From positions 124,001 to 188,000 of the forward strand of contig JALJCO010003062.1 of NCBI GenBank assembly GCA_023101725.1: DNA of 64,000 nucleotides. Direction: 5' to 3'. The position numbers and the translations under genes are program-made. The notes below the pieces were generated by a model. The model was not told where the DNA came from, ran no database searches, and saw only the letters and a list, made by a program, of their open reading frames with translations. Shown one piece after another: positions 35,701 to 45,851 of this stretch; position 1 is the first letter of the stretch, and every line of letters starts with the position of its first letter. The DNA is from Atherinomorus stipes (lineage: Eukaryota > Chordata > Actinopteri > Atheriniformes > Atherinidae).

Positions 35701-36379
35701 GGGTGAAAGATAAACCAATATTAACCCTGGTTTTCCAACGTGCACTATCTAAAGTTCTTCCTGGAAGGTACCTCTCCCTGTGTCGGCCATTCTTTTTTTT
35801 TTCTTCAAGAGTTCGAGTGACTGGAGTCTGCTCCCTTAGCTCTGCTATTGGCTGGTGACATATACAAAAATTTCTGCCCAGAAACATCCCGAACGCACCA
35901 AAACAAAGGGAAAAGGCAAATTACAGACAGAGGAGAGGGGTAGTGGCTACAAACTGACCACCGCACGAGAGTAGAGGCCCAAAGGCGTGAATTGAGACAG
36001 ATTTCACTTGCACAAGTCTAATGTTTATTTTCAGGGGGGAAACTCTGGACCTCTTTAATATTTGATATGTATCTTATTTAAAAGCAAGATCTATTAATCA
36101 ATCATTGCTACTTTTTTTTTTTTTTTTAATGTTGCGTAAAGAAAAATAAGCCAACTATAATGTTGAATTTTCCCTCTGAAATGGCACCTCCAAGGGGTGC
36201 CCAGTGTCCCCCTGAACAAAAAGCTGGCCATCCCACTGTCCACCCCAGGAAAACAAACAAAAAGAAAAAAAAATCATTTATATCAGAATGTATGTACTAT
36301 TAACATGACGCAACTTGCTTTGTTTGTATTTGAATGTCAAATCTTTTTACGCTAATGAGAATAAAATAAAAAAATATTA
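32713..36379. other. unassigned, low-repeat stretch
   Basis: This interval has few recognisable repeats. It contains the 169-codon minus-strand frame at 34364-34873 (separate entry), an AT-rich left part (32740-33020) and a poly-T run near 36113-36128. No splice-bounded exon can be named. Conserved non-coding or host unique sequence is plausible here. Confidence 0.35.
34364..34873 (-). other. 169-codon open frame, no recognised domain
   Basis: The longest frame in the window outside low-complexity and transposon sequence. It begins MTAGVLQFLPGVSGRFHF and ends with VILNHYSL. It has no signal peptide, membrane segment, zinc finger or other motif that I recognise, and no internal repeat. The surrounding region is poor in repeats. 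It could be a chance frame, since the composition is rich in S, T and L and there is no codon-usage reference here, or one exon of an unknown gene. Confidence 0.2.
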
Positions 36380-36387
36380 CACTAGAC

Positions 36388-36590
36388 CAGGGATCACCAA
36401 TCCTGTCCTTAAGGGCCGGTATGCTGTTGGTATCCCATATCTCACTGCTGCAACACACCTGATTCAAATAAATGATTAATTAGCAGAGTTGTTCAGAGCC
36501 TGTCTGAGTCTGACTCTGGTGTGCTGCAGCAGGGAGACTTGGAAAACCTGGAGGATACCGGTCCTTGAGGACCAGGATTGGTGAGCATTG
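36388..36590. mobile_element. hAT MITE, first of a tandem pair
   Basis: A 203-bp element beginning CAGGGATCACCAATCCTG and ending CAGGATTGGTGAGCATTG. It is flanked by 8-bp sequences CACTAGAC at 36380-36387 and CATTAGAC at 36591-36598. The inner parts carry the palindromic pair AATCCTG and CAGGATT. CAGGG starts and 8-bp duplications point to hAT. No ORF. Confidence 0.9.
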
Positions 36591-36598
36591 CATTAGAC

Positions 36599-36812
36599 CA
36601 GGGTTTCTCAGTCCTGGTCCTCATGGACCCCTGCCCTGCATGTATTCCAGGTTTCCAACTCCACCACACCTGATTCAGATCAACTCAACTGCTCATCAAG
36701 TTCTTTGCAAGCCTGGTAACGAGCCTTTCATCCGAGTCAGGTGTGTTGAAGTAGGAATATCTTGAAAACCAGCAGGGCAGGGGTCCCTGAGGACCAGGAT
36801 TGATGATCATTG
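36599..36812. mobile_element. hAT MITE, second of a tandem pair
   Basis: A 214-bp relative of the previous element, beginning CAGGGTTTCTCAGTCCTGG and ending CAGGATTGATGATCATTG. Its left flank, CATTAGAC, is the right flank of the first element, and its right flank at 36813-36820 is again CATTAGAC. Three copies of the same 8-mer therefore bracket the two elements. Confidence 0.9.
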
Positions 36813-37095
36813 CATTAGACCTACCATTTTCTGCCATTGGTGTTTTGCCGTTGTCCCCCGCGGGTCTGTCATGCCTAATTAACTCGGATTTTCTGTGCAA
36901 ATTCATCTAGGAAGGTGCTACCCATCAGAATCACCCAACCAGTTTCTTATGCCCCTTTCACATTAGCATCTTAGCCCGATCCTCATTTGGTACAGACCAC
37001 ACGACTCCAAGTTTGTTTATTCACATTACAGTTGAGGGAAATTTAGGCCACGTTCAGCAGTTTTCAGTGTGAGCAAGGTGAAGTTTAGTGAAGTC

Positions 37096-37354
37096 ATTTG
37101 TTTGCGACTGGGGATGTCCCAATACCGATGCCAGGTACTCGTTCTGATACTGGCCTATTTTGCTGTACTCGTACTCATCAAATACTCGCTCATGACAGCA
37201 CCCGATACCGGACGTCACGTGACTATCATGCTACCTGATAGGCTACAGCTGAAAACTGTCTTTCTATATTGAACTTATATTGACCCCCTTTTTTTTATAT
37301 TGAAAAAACCTCTATTAATCGATATATATTGATATTGAATTATCGTCCAGCCCT
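37096..37354. mobile_element. two hAT-like end fragments
   Basis: The first part (from 37096) reads GGGATGTCCCAATACCGATG and runs through TACTCGTACTC motifs, like the left end of a fish hAT family. The second part (37310-37354) ends ATTGAATTATCGTCCAGCCCTA, like the right end of a different hAT family with the start TAGGGCTGG. No partner ends were found, so both are truncated. Confidence 0.5.
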
Positions 37355-39189
37355 AATTATGCTCATTTTGGATTGTTTCTTTTATCCAATACTGTATGTG
37401 CTAACTAAAGATGTTTTTAAAAAAGAGGAAAAAAATAGGGTCATATCCTCAATTCTCCTTTCCGCTTGATTTATTAAAGCACACAGTGCTTACAGGAGGA
37501 TGGCGAGGTTGAGCTGAGAGAAAGGCACCTGGAAGCAAGTGAATTCATGACCTTCATCTAGCTGAAGTTTATTGATGAGAAGAGTGAGTCTGATGATCAC
37601 AAGATGCAGATCAGAGCTGACCTGCCTGCAGGGTCATCTGATGGTCAATGGATTCTGAGAAAAACAGATCCGCGCATGTGTTACAGTCAGGTCTTCCTAA
37701 TGGATCACAGTCAGTTTTCAAAGAACAAAGGAGCAACATTCAAAGTCAGAACCTCTAACCTGCAGGAACACGATGGTTGTGGCCTGCACTCACAGAGACC
37801 ATCAGCTGGGAAGAGTATAGTTCCTTCTCTTTATTACAGAGTAGGCATATTTATGTTAAAGCAGTGACACATAAACTATAAACATCACCAAATGACCCCC
37901 AGAGCGGGAACATTAAGGATATTTGTGAAAACTTTACCGAAGGCATTGCCGTCTCTGCTTTCCCTCTGCAGTTGAACCTTGCAGTTGGCTCTCAACTCTT
38001 CGGTCTGTCTGCTCGCTCTCACTTTAAAAAGTTGACCCAACTTGTCATCTCATTTCCCGCAGACATGCAGCATATTAATAACCTCACTCTGCATTTGCCT
38101 GAGGATGATTACAAAGCTTAGCTTTCAATCACAACACGCTAATGATGGCAGCCAGCCGTGATCAGGTGATTGATAGGTGGCATTTATCTGTGATGGAGCC
38201 CAATATACCCAGTCCTCTCACCGGAGGCCTGCAGGGACGAGAGCAAGCCACAACCTTTCAATAATCGAAAGCCTCTCGCCCACTGAAAGGCTGATCCTTT
38301 TGTTCTAATTAACCTGTGAAATGAGTTCAGCGGCTCCCTCTCCACCGGCAGCGTAAACGCTCTAATAGTCTGTGAACAGCAGAGCGAGGAGAAGAATGCC
38401 AAGAGGTGGAAGGTCCGCTGGGCGATTTTCAACAGATGCTCTGTGTCTCTGGTAGCATTAGCATCAGGACGGAGGACAATCTGCCGCAGCTTGATCTGAA
38501 GGTATTAACTCTGAAATGAGACTGAGAATAAAAACATGACTGGCAGCACAAAAGCAAGACGCTGTTCAATATTACAGATTTGATGAAGATCCCCAAGTCC
38601 TTTAGCAACATCAGCGTTGAGGGATAATTAAACAGTGTCAAGGCATTTTATCTTCTTTTTTTTTTTCATATTCAGCGTCCTTTCACAATAAATCCATGAA
38701 TTTCAGGTACTCAGCTGCGCTTTTAGAGACTCACCATAGATCATGCACCAGAAATATTTTCAAAGGTATTTCTCATGGGGGTTGGTTTGTTTTATGGCTC
38801 TCCAACTTTTGGCATTTTTGCACATTTGAAGGTGTCATGATGAGCCATTTAGAGTCATTCTGGAAGAAAGTTATTCACCCCCTCTGTGGCACAAACACAG
38901 GTGGAGAATGACAGAGTAACTTTAGATCAAGGGTGTCCAGGGGCTTCATATTGCGCAATTTGATGTGAGTTGTGCCAGACCAGTAAAAAATGAGCATAAT
39001 AACCTGTAAATAACAAAAACTACTGTTTAACCTTTATTTTAGTGTAAAGAAGCGCATGTACATTATCAAGATCTTTACAGTTAATGAACTAAACTTAGAA
39101 AAAACTAATTATGAGCATCCTAAAAATGTTTGAGAAACATAAGTCAAGTTTCAACAATATTTTGCCTCAGTTTATCATTTATGCAAGCA
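37355..39189. other. unassigned sequence
   Basis: No gene or element is defined. The block 38170-38460 is non-repetitive, of balanced composition and includes ATTAATTAGCAC-like AT runs embedded in GC-richer DNA. It may be conserved non-coding DNA, but this cannot be judged without comparison to other species. Confidence 0.35.
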
Positions 39190-39193
39190 TTAA

Positions 39194-40681
39194 AGGTGCC
39201 CTATCGTGAAAAATGGACTTTTGAGCTTTTAACCATGTTAGTATGATATTTCTTTGTAAAAACTCCTACCAATGTTGCATTGTTACACTATTTTTTGGTA
39301 GCATAAAATACTATGGATGAGGTGATGGAACTCTGAAATACAAGACAGCCCCACCATTAAACAAAATATAATATTATTCCAGTCTTTAAATATTCAATGA
39401 AAACTCCAGCCAATCCTTGCAGCGGGGCCCACGCCTAGGATTGGCCGAGGGACCTATCTGTCAGACCTTTGCTTCTGCATTGGGAGGCGGAGGGAATGGG
39501 GGATGGGTTGTATGAGTGAGGCGGGACTGTTGATAATCAAATAATCTTGCTGTACTTTCTGAAATCCAAGATCGCGAAGGGTTGCTTTTAGTTGTTACGT
39601 TTTTTCATTCATGCATATTTGAGTCATCAGTGTGATTATTGGGATTTTCAGTCAAACCTCTAGCTCCCTTCCAATACCTATGTAGAAATAATTTAAACAA
39701 TCATGAAGTGTAAAATACACGTGCACAGCATTGTAGCAAGCTGCCCACTTTGTTTTAGATAAACTCCAATTATCCTTACCTAGCCGCTCTGTCTGAGGAG
39801 GAAGTCGAAAGCCTTCTGGAAGACTTTCTCTGAGATGAGCAGCCATCAGCTACAGACGTTTGCTCCAGAGTTCAGAGGAAAAGCTTCTTTTCGCTCTCTT
39901 TTTAAAAAAAAAAAAAAAACATATTTTAGCTCCAGACAACGGCAAGTTGGAAAAAATATGGCTGCGTTCGGCGTGGGAGATTATTTGTTGTGCTGGAGAA
40001 TGATCGACTTGCCATAAGTGGTTAGATTTTGTCTTCAGGGGCAGAAAAAACCCTCAGCTTTGTGTGTGAACTTCACTCCTGACAGCTTTATGAATCTCGC
40101 GCAGAAAAGTGTTTTTTCTCTGGGATTACTTCTGAAACCGATGAAGTTCCCACATTAAAAAAGCGTCATGGACAGACAGACAACACCGGTGAGTAAAACC
40201 ATATCCACAGTCAATGCTACACGTTAGCCAATAACTTTTTAGCTAATTTACATACTTGTCAGGGATTTCTGTGGTACCGCACGAACTTCAAACTCCATAT
40301 CAGACTTTGAGTCGCATACATACAGCTCCATAACAGGGGGATCCATTTTATTCCATTGATCGGCGTCCGATCATCCATCAGTGTTTACAAATATCTATCT
40401 ATGTGAGTTATGAGGCCGGTGTTACACGTAAATCTGCGACCCTTCAAAATCTGTGACTGTTCTGGGCCGACATCACAAAATTGAAGTAAAAGATGTCGAT
40501 TGGTTGAAAGCTTCGGTGGTTCAGTACAGTCAGTCATTTTACTTCCATGTTTAAAATTACACCCCTAAAAAAACTAATATTTAACACCAGATTTGTTTCT
40601 ATAGTGGCGTGGGGAACACATTTAGTTCATATATGCCTGCAGTTGACTTTTGGAACGTTTGGAAAACACAATATAGCTCCT
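39194..40681 (+). mobile_element. TTAA-inserted element with THAP relic (Kolobok/T2 type), family C copy 1
   Basis: A 1488-bp element flanked by TTAA at 39190-39193 and 40682-40685. The left end AGGTGCCCTATCGTG and the right-end complement AGGAGCTATATTGTG are similar over about 15 bp. TTAA insertion plus AGGRR-like ends fit Kolobok/T2. It contains a decayed THAP-domain stretch followed by a GTGAGT splice donor, and Kolobok transposases are known to carry THAP domains. A second copy in the opposite orientation is at 48744-49901, and a fragment at 53998-54098. Confidence 0.8.
40060..40188 (+). pseudogene. THAP zinc-finger end, relic of transposase exon
   Basis: The plus strand reads CVNFTPDSFMNLAQ (about 40063-40105) and then, after a frameshift, EVPTLKKR (about 40144-40167). 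A THAP domain is a DNA-binding C2CH zinc finger whose end has the pattern H/N-F-x-x-D-x-F followed by an A/V-V-P-T motif. The other copy at 49273-49380 preserves a better ending, LKPDAVPTI, which supports the call. A GTGAGT donor follows at 40189. The first half of the domain is not recognisable here. Confidence 0.65.
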
Positions 40682-40685
40682 TTAA

Positions 40686-42965
40686 AATTCACAGATCACA
40701 CTGGATCTGCAAAATCACAAAAGAAAATGAAATCACAGACATTTGTAACTGAAAAATATAGCATTTCCGATGATGATTACAGTTACTTGTCAATAGCAAA
40801 GCTGTTTTAAATGCACATACATGTACATTTCCACATCCCTGTAATAATCCTGACTACCTCAACTGATTCACCCCATATTACAAACTGAAGTCGAGTTATC
40901 CCCCTGACTTGTAAATGTTTTATGTTTAAACATAAAACTTAAAAAAAAAAACTCAAACATGCCTGTTTGGCACCAACAACCATACCAAGTTCAGTCACCT
41001 ACAGTAAATACCCCTTTCCCCCCATTCTGATGCTCAGTTTGAATTTGTCCGGACTGTACCAATCCTTTGTCACCTTTCAGCATTGATCCATATCAAGTTT
41101 GGCCCGGGTCACCTTTCTGTTTGTTGCCCATGTAACTGGGTTAATACCAGATTCAATGATAGGAACCAGTAAGCAGAGGAGTTGTCTCCTTGCCCTAAAT
41201 GCCAAGATTCTGTGCTGATAAAATTTTAAATGGACCGGCACATAGCTGATTACTACGGATCAGTGTACAATGATTACATTGATTACATTCCCTGATTCAA
41301 TCCTCATAGTGTAATTAAGGAAGATGAATATTAAAATAAAATCCTGATTTAACTAATAATTCTGCTTAACTAGTCTGGCAGCACCTGACTGAATGGAAAA
41401 CTGACCTTAACCCATTTTAATTCTTTGGGGGTGAGCTGATATGCAACATTTTAACCAGGATAAAGTACATTGACAACACTGTCTACCATCACCTTTATAA
41501 TCTCTGACTTAAGGATGGTCTAAAATTTGACCCTATACTAAATGAAGAAGAAGCAGACAGTGGCAGACTGTCTGTGGAGAAGAAGGAATCTGCCATTTTA
41601 GCACCTTTCATTGGTCCATGATCAAGAGGCTGTCAGCTGGTTTTGATTAATGCAGCTTTAATGAGGTACTAAAACTGCCTGACTCATCCGCACTGTTGAA
41701 ATTAATAAGTCAGATGTTAATTGTGTGATAATTAGCTTATTGCTGTCTCTTGTCTAAGTTAAGCCCTCTTTTGTTAATTTCTGTGATGGGGTGGTTTTAT
41801 TGCCACTTCATGCAGATAACTTTTGTCCATCAGAGGTTTTAGTTTTCCAAATAGTTTCCAGAAGAACTGGAACTCAGTAAACCGTGACACTTGACTCTTA
41901 TTCCGTAGTTCTGATGTTCTGCTTTTCTGTAGCACCAAACCCCACTGCGCTTGTATCTATTTTTGCAGACTGGGAAGCAGCGAAGGGCTCGCAGACAAAA
42001 GGAGGAAGAGGTGCAAGGTGGAAAAACTCAAACCAAAAAATCTACGACACGATGCCTGAGGCAGAAATGCTCTGCAGGCAGAACGGCTTTGCTTCATCTT
42101 CCTGCTGAACAAGAAAAGGTTTTTTAAACACCAACAGAAGCAGAGGGCATCCCCACTAACAGGAGAGGGAGCCGGGGCGCTGCTGTCAGTCAGCATGCAA
42201 CAAGAAGATGCTCATCTGTCCACAAGTATGGTTTCCCATTTTTCCTTTGTAACTGTAAAGCCTCTAGCCTGTGTACGCAAAAATGTGTTGTGCAGGTTTA
42301 CACTCTGAAACCTCAAAGGAGCATTATGTGAAAATTCAGCATTTCCAGGTTGAAGGAATAAATCTGGAACATTGCATGACGTCACACTATCTTTCTGTGT
42401 TGATATCGAGCCTCTTGTTTACAAAGGTGGTTTGTCCTCGTGTGCATGTTCGTGTATGTGAATCTCTGCCCCCTCCCTGAGAACTGAGAGCAGGCCAGAT
42501 GAAATTCACCATTAGTTAAGTAAAATACTGTATAGGTGTACAGGCTCATCAGCAGCCATCAGATACTGGAGTATACTACTATGTACTCTGAAGCAAGAAG
42601 TTGTTCTTATTTTAAATACCACTATAAAAAAAGTTAGTTATGCTCATTCGATACGTGCTCCACTAGCAGCTTTCTGATTGGTGGTGGTGGGGGGATATGT
42701 GTATGCACATTAAACATTTAACAATTTGACCCGGTAATTTCAAATTTATCTTGAGTCTTTGTCTGTGGCTGGGGGGAATGTGCGTGCTTTTGGATGCTTT
42801 GTGTTTGTAAAACATGTCGAGTATATTATGGTTCTTTGTCTCCATTTCCACCATTCAAACAGCTCAGATGTCCAACCAGTCACACAATTATCAGGCCCGT
42901 TACCTCGAGAACCTGAGAAAAAAACGCTCGCTTTTCGTGGTGTATGAAACTGACTAAAACTGTCA
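40686..42965. other. unassigned sequence with a possible exon
   Basis: Mostly without recognisable features. At 41969-42118 a 150-base stretch has an upstream pyrimidine-rich tract ending in TTTTTGCAG and is followed by AAAAG then GTTTTTT. It is open in one frame for all 50 codons and highly basic (TGKQRRARRQKEEE at its start). This could be an exon or a chance arrangement; no family is recognised. Confidence 0.3.
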
Positions 42966-43211
42966 ATCATGACCAGGGCTGTAACGGTACATGTATTTGT
43001 GTCGAACCGTTCAGTAAACTACTCTCGGCTTGGCATGACCCTTTACCAAATTGTTGGGCGCAGGATTTGTTAATTTAACTATTTATTGTTTCATTAAGTT
43101 GCCACCGGACATAACGGACCACCGCAGCACGCTCACCATACAGTTTCTTACAACTCATAACAACATGGATCTGAGATTGCTGAGCTACAGGAAGCACCAC
43201 CAACTCTCAAG

Positions 43212-43310
43212 TGTTCTGTCTGGGAGCACTTCGGTTTAGACGAAGAGGGAGCTGAATAAATGTCGACATAACGAACCAGTGTGCCGACATTGCAGATCTG
43301 TGGTCGCAGC
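43212..43310 (+). pseudogene. BED-type zinc-finger relic of hAT transposase
   Basis: The plus strand gives SVWEHFGLDEEGAE followed, after a one-base frameshift near 43256, by KCRHNEPVCRHCRSVVA. The pattern W-(E/K)-x-F-G followed by C-x-x-C is typical of BED zinc fingers, which are the N-terminal DNA-binding domain of many hAT transposases. The catalytic dimerisation domain is absent. This supports the hAT assignment of the enclosing element. Confidence 0.7.
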
Positions 43311-43368
43311 GTTTCCCCTTCAGTTTCTCAACACAGGGGGGCGCGGGGGGTCGGATGAATATGAGTAA

Positions 43369-44003
43369 AGGCCCTTACACACCTACTCCAAATATTTCGT
43401 CCGAAAGATTCACACGGCAATAGCTTTAATCAAATTAATGTCAAGTCAATGGGAGCGTTCACATCAGTGACAAAATTCCATCTTGTGATTTTGCTACGTT
43501 TATTTTTTCGAACTGAGGTTAATTTTCTTAATATTCGCATGCGACAGAGACACAATCCACCAATCAGAGAAGGCGCTCTGGCTGTCACAGAGCTGGTTGC
43601 AAGCAAAAAGGGAAAGGAAAAAAGAGAGACGTTGCTTGATTGCTGCTACTGTATAATTATGGCACAGTTCTTATCATCTTTGTGTCGCAGCACTCTTGTT
43701 TCGCAAATGAGGAGGGGGGGAGATGGAATCACCACTGACTCGGGGGAGTGGATAGCCCAGTGGTAGCGTCGTGGGCTTTGGCGCGGAGGACCCGGGTTCG
43801 ATTCCCCGACACGACTCCTGGGTGAATCACTGTGGACCCCTGAGCAAGGTCCTTAACCCCCCACCAACTGCTCCCCGGGCTGCTTTAAGTAGCAGGTGTG
43901 TATAGACCGCAGGTGTGTATAGACCAATGCATCAATATTTCTCTTCCGAATTATTCGCAATTTCGTGCCATTTATTCGCATCGGTCTCGGTGTGAAAAGG
44001 CCT
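43369..44003. mobile_element. PIF/Harbinger-type MITE nested in the hAT element
   Basis: A 635-bp insertion flanked by TAA at 43366-43368 and 44004-44006. It has the ends AGGCCCTTACACACC and the complement of GGTGTGAAAAGGCCT, with further AATTATTCG and CGAATA-like subterminal similarity. A 3-bp TAA duplication indicates PIF/Harbinger. It interrupts the hAT element's internal sequence and is itself interrupted by a SINE. Confidence 0.8.
43741..43925 (+). repeat. tRNA-derived SINE, nested in the Harbinger MITE
   Basis: It contains an A-box-like TAGCCCAGTGG at 43753-43763 and an exact B box, GGTTCGATTCC, at about 43796-43806, the internal RNA polymerase III promoter parts of a tRNA-derived head. 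A middle region GAGCAAGGTCCTTAACCCC, GCTCCCCGGG is like the conserved central part of vertebrate V-type SINEs. The tail contains a 17-bp GCAGGTGTGTATAGACC repeated twice. Its own target duplication could not be defined. Confidence 0.75.
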
Positions 44004-45000
44004 TAAGTTTGATAGCCGCTGTGTTGATAACCTAAAGAAACTACAGACCAGCTCTGCTGAATGATGTATTCATAAACTCAGTAACAGTAACCTTCCACTT
44101 ACAGCATTCCAGTGATGATGATAATAAATAATCATAAGCAGCTACAATCTGTCATGTCACGTTTCCAAATTGATAAAAAAAGAGAAAACACAGAGGACAG
44201 AAAAAAGGTAAATGATTGTATAAGCCCTGATAAAAACCGTTTCATTCCATGAAGTCGTGCTAAATATTCTTAAAGCTCAGATCTAAGATGACGGTCTGAC
44301 ATAATTAAACATGAGTAACGACGGTATCAGCTGTGCACGTTCCCGCGACATGCTCCTTCTCAGCACATCAGCAGGTGAAGAGGATGACGAGTGCTTCCAT
44401 TTTCAGCTTCTTCGATAGAGTTTAAAACTGATATTTGTATCTGAGTTTCAGCTGGTTGACGTGTTTTCAGACAAACGTGGTGCCTGAGACGCCATGCGAG
44501 CTCATCCCGTGGACGTGCGCATGTCTGTGTGTGGTCGCATCACAGAAACTCAGAGAGCAGACATGCTGTCATGTAAATCTCATCACTAACATCAGTTTAA
44601 TTTTAATCCAAGAGCTCATTATTAACCTGTTCTACAGGAGCTGAGATCTGAAACCACTGTGACCTGGTGCTGGATAAAAAAATAGATCACAATAAATTGA
44701 CCTGACTTTGTAGGCGGTGCTGGGTCTGGTAGGGCGCCCTGCCTATATAATGATAGGGAAAACACTGGCTTGGGTATGTAGTATGAACTCGGCTGTGATG
44801 TTAACTTTTAGTGAACTTGTTGATAAAACACAAGACAGTTAATATTTGTAAATTTTTTCTCCATTACTGTACCAATCAAAAACCGAACCGTGATTTTTTG
44901 TGTACCGTTACAGCCCTAATCATTACAGTTTGTTTTGATCTCTACACACAGTGCGCAACAGCAAACCTAGCAGTGAAAAATCACTTTTAGTCCCTTTTAA

Positions 45001-45339
45001 GGTGTGTTCAGACCAAGCACGATTTGGGCGTCAAGGGCGTCAGGTTTACATGCAAAGTCAATGGCTGACGCGCATCCGGGAGGTTTCGAAAAACCTGCGG
45101 CACGTTGAGGCGCGTTTCAGGCGTCGAGTTTTGAGATTTTGAATGTTTGACGCGCGTCAAGGGTGTCAGACGCCGGAGTTGGAAAATCTGAACTTTGGCG
45201 TCTTGACGCGGGGCGTCGACCAATTAGAGCGAGTCACGACACAGACACACTTTTTCTGACAGGAGAGGAAACACCCAGAAAAACCAGGGGAATCTCCTCT
45301 CTATCTGAAGACAGAGGAGGATAAACTGTGATCCGTGTC
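45001..45339 (-). mobile_element. PIF/Harbinger MITE, family H copy 2 (partial, inverted)
   Basis: It starts GGTGTGTTCAGACCAAGC and matches in reverse complement the right half of the MITE at 12976-13704, including GCGTCGACCAATTAGAGCG and the CACACTTTTTCTGACAGGAG block. Similarity ends at about 45339, where a different element begins. It is truncated and carries no transposase. Confidence 0.8.
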
Positions 45340-45847
45340 CGGTCCCAGAATTCACCGTCCTTATCATTCATTTATACATCGCGCGTGTTGGCTCGGTGGG
45401 GGCTGCCATGTTTTAGCGCCATGTTTTTGCGTTCAGGAGAAGCGTGACACTAGGAAAACACAGAAACTCACCGGACACACCAGAGTTTTCAGCTCAGTTC
45501 GAGGTAATGTCTTTGAAAAGTCACCACGCTGCAGTGGGGAGAAACCAGCGTCTCACTGATGCTGCGTTCACGTGCAGTCGGGCAGACGGCCGTTGGTAAC
45601 AAACCAGATGTCATTTTAATCAATGAAGCCGAGCGAAAGACGGTAAAACATGGGTCAGGGAAAACAATACGACATCGCCATGACTACAAATCAGATATGG
45701 ACTGATGTCACTGTAACTGACGGACCACATCTTCACATAGAGGCCGGTGATAACTTTACATGCAGCGGATGTCGTCGGTCTGCCCGGTTTCACGCGAACG
45801 CAGCATGAAAAGTACGAGGGAGCTGCTCCCGATTACACAGTATCCCT
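45340..45847 (-). mobile_element. TTAA MITE (Kolobok/T2 type), family A copy 2, truncated and inverted
   Basis: Reverse complement of the element at 1612-2203. It shares TTTTGCGTTCAGGAGAAGCG, the ATGTCATTTTAATCAATGAAGC block, and the right end TTACACAGTATCCCT, followed by TTAA at 45848-45851. Its other end is missing and joins directly to the Harbinger fragment at about 45340. The join makes a chimera of two elements. Confidence 0.75.
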
Positions 45848-45851
45848 TTAA

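Larger units (their letters stand above)
42974..44918 (+). mobile_element. hAT element with CAGGGCTGTAACGG ends, containing nested insertions
   Basis: A 1945-bp element starting CAGGGCTGTAACGGTACA and ending TGTACCGTTACAGCCCTA. It is flanked by ATCATGAC at 42966-42973 and ATCATTAC at 44919-44926 (7 of 8 identical), the 8-bp hAT signature. Inside are a BED-finger relic (43212-43310), a PIF/Harbinger MITE (43369-44003) and a SINE within that. A related right-end fragment is at 9092-9246. No intact transposase. Confidence 0.9.
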
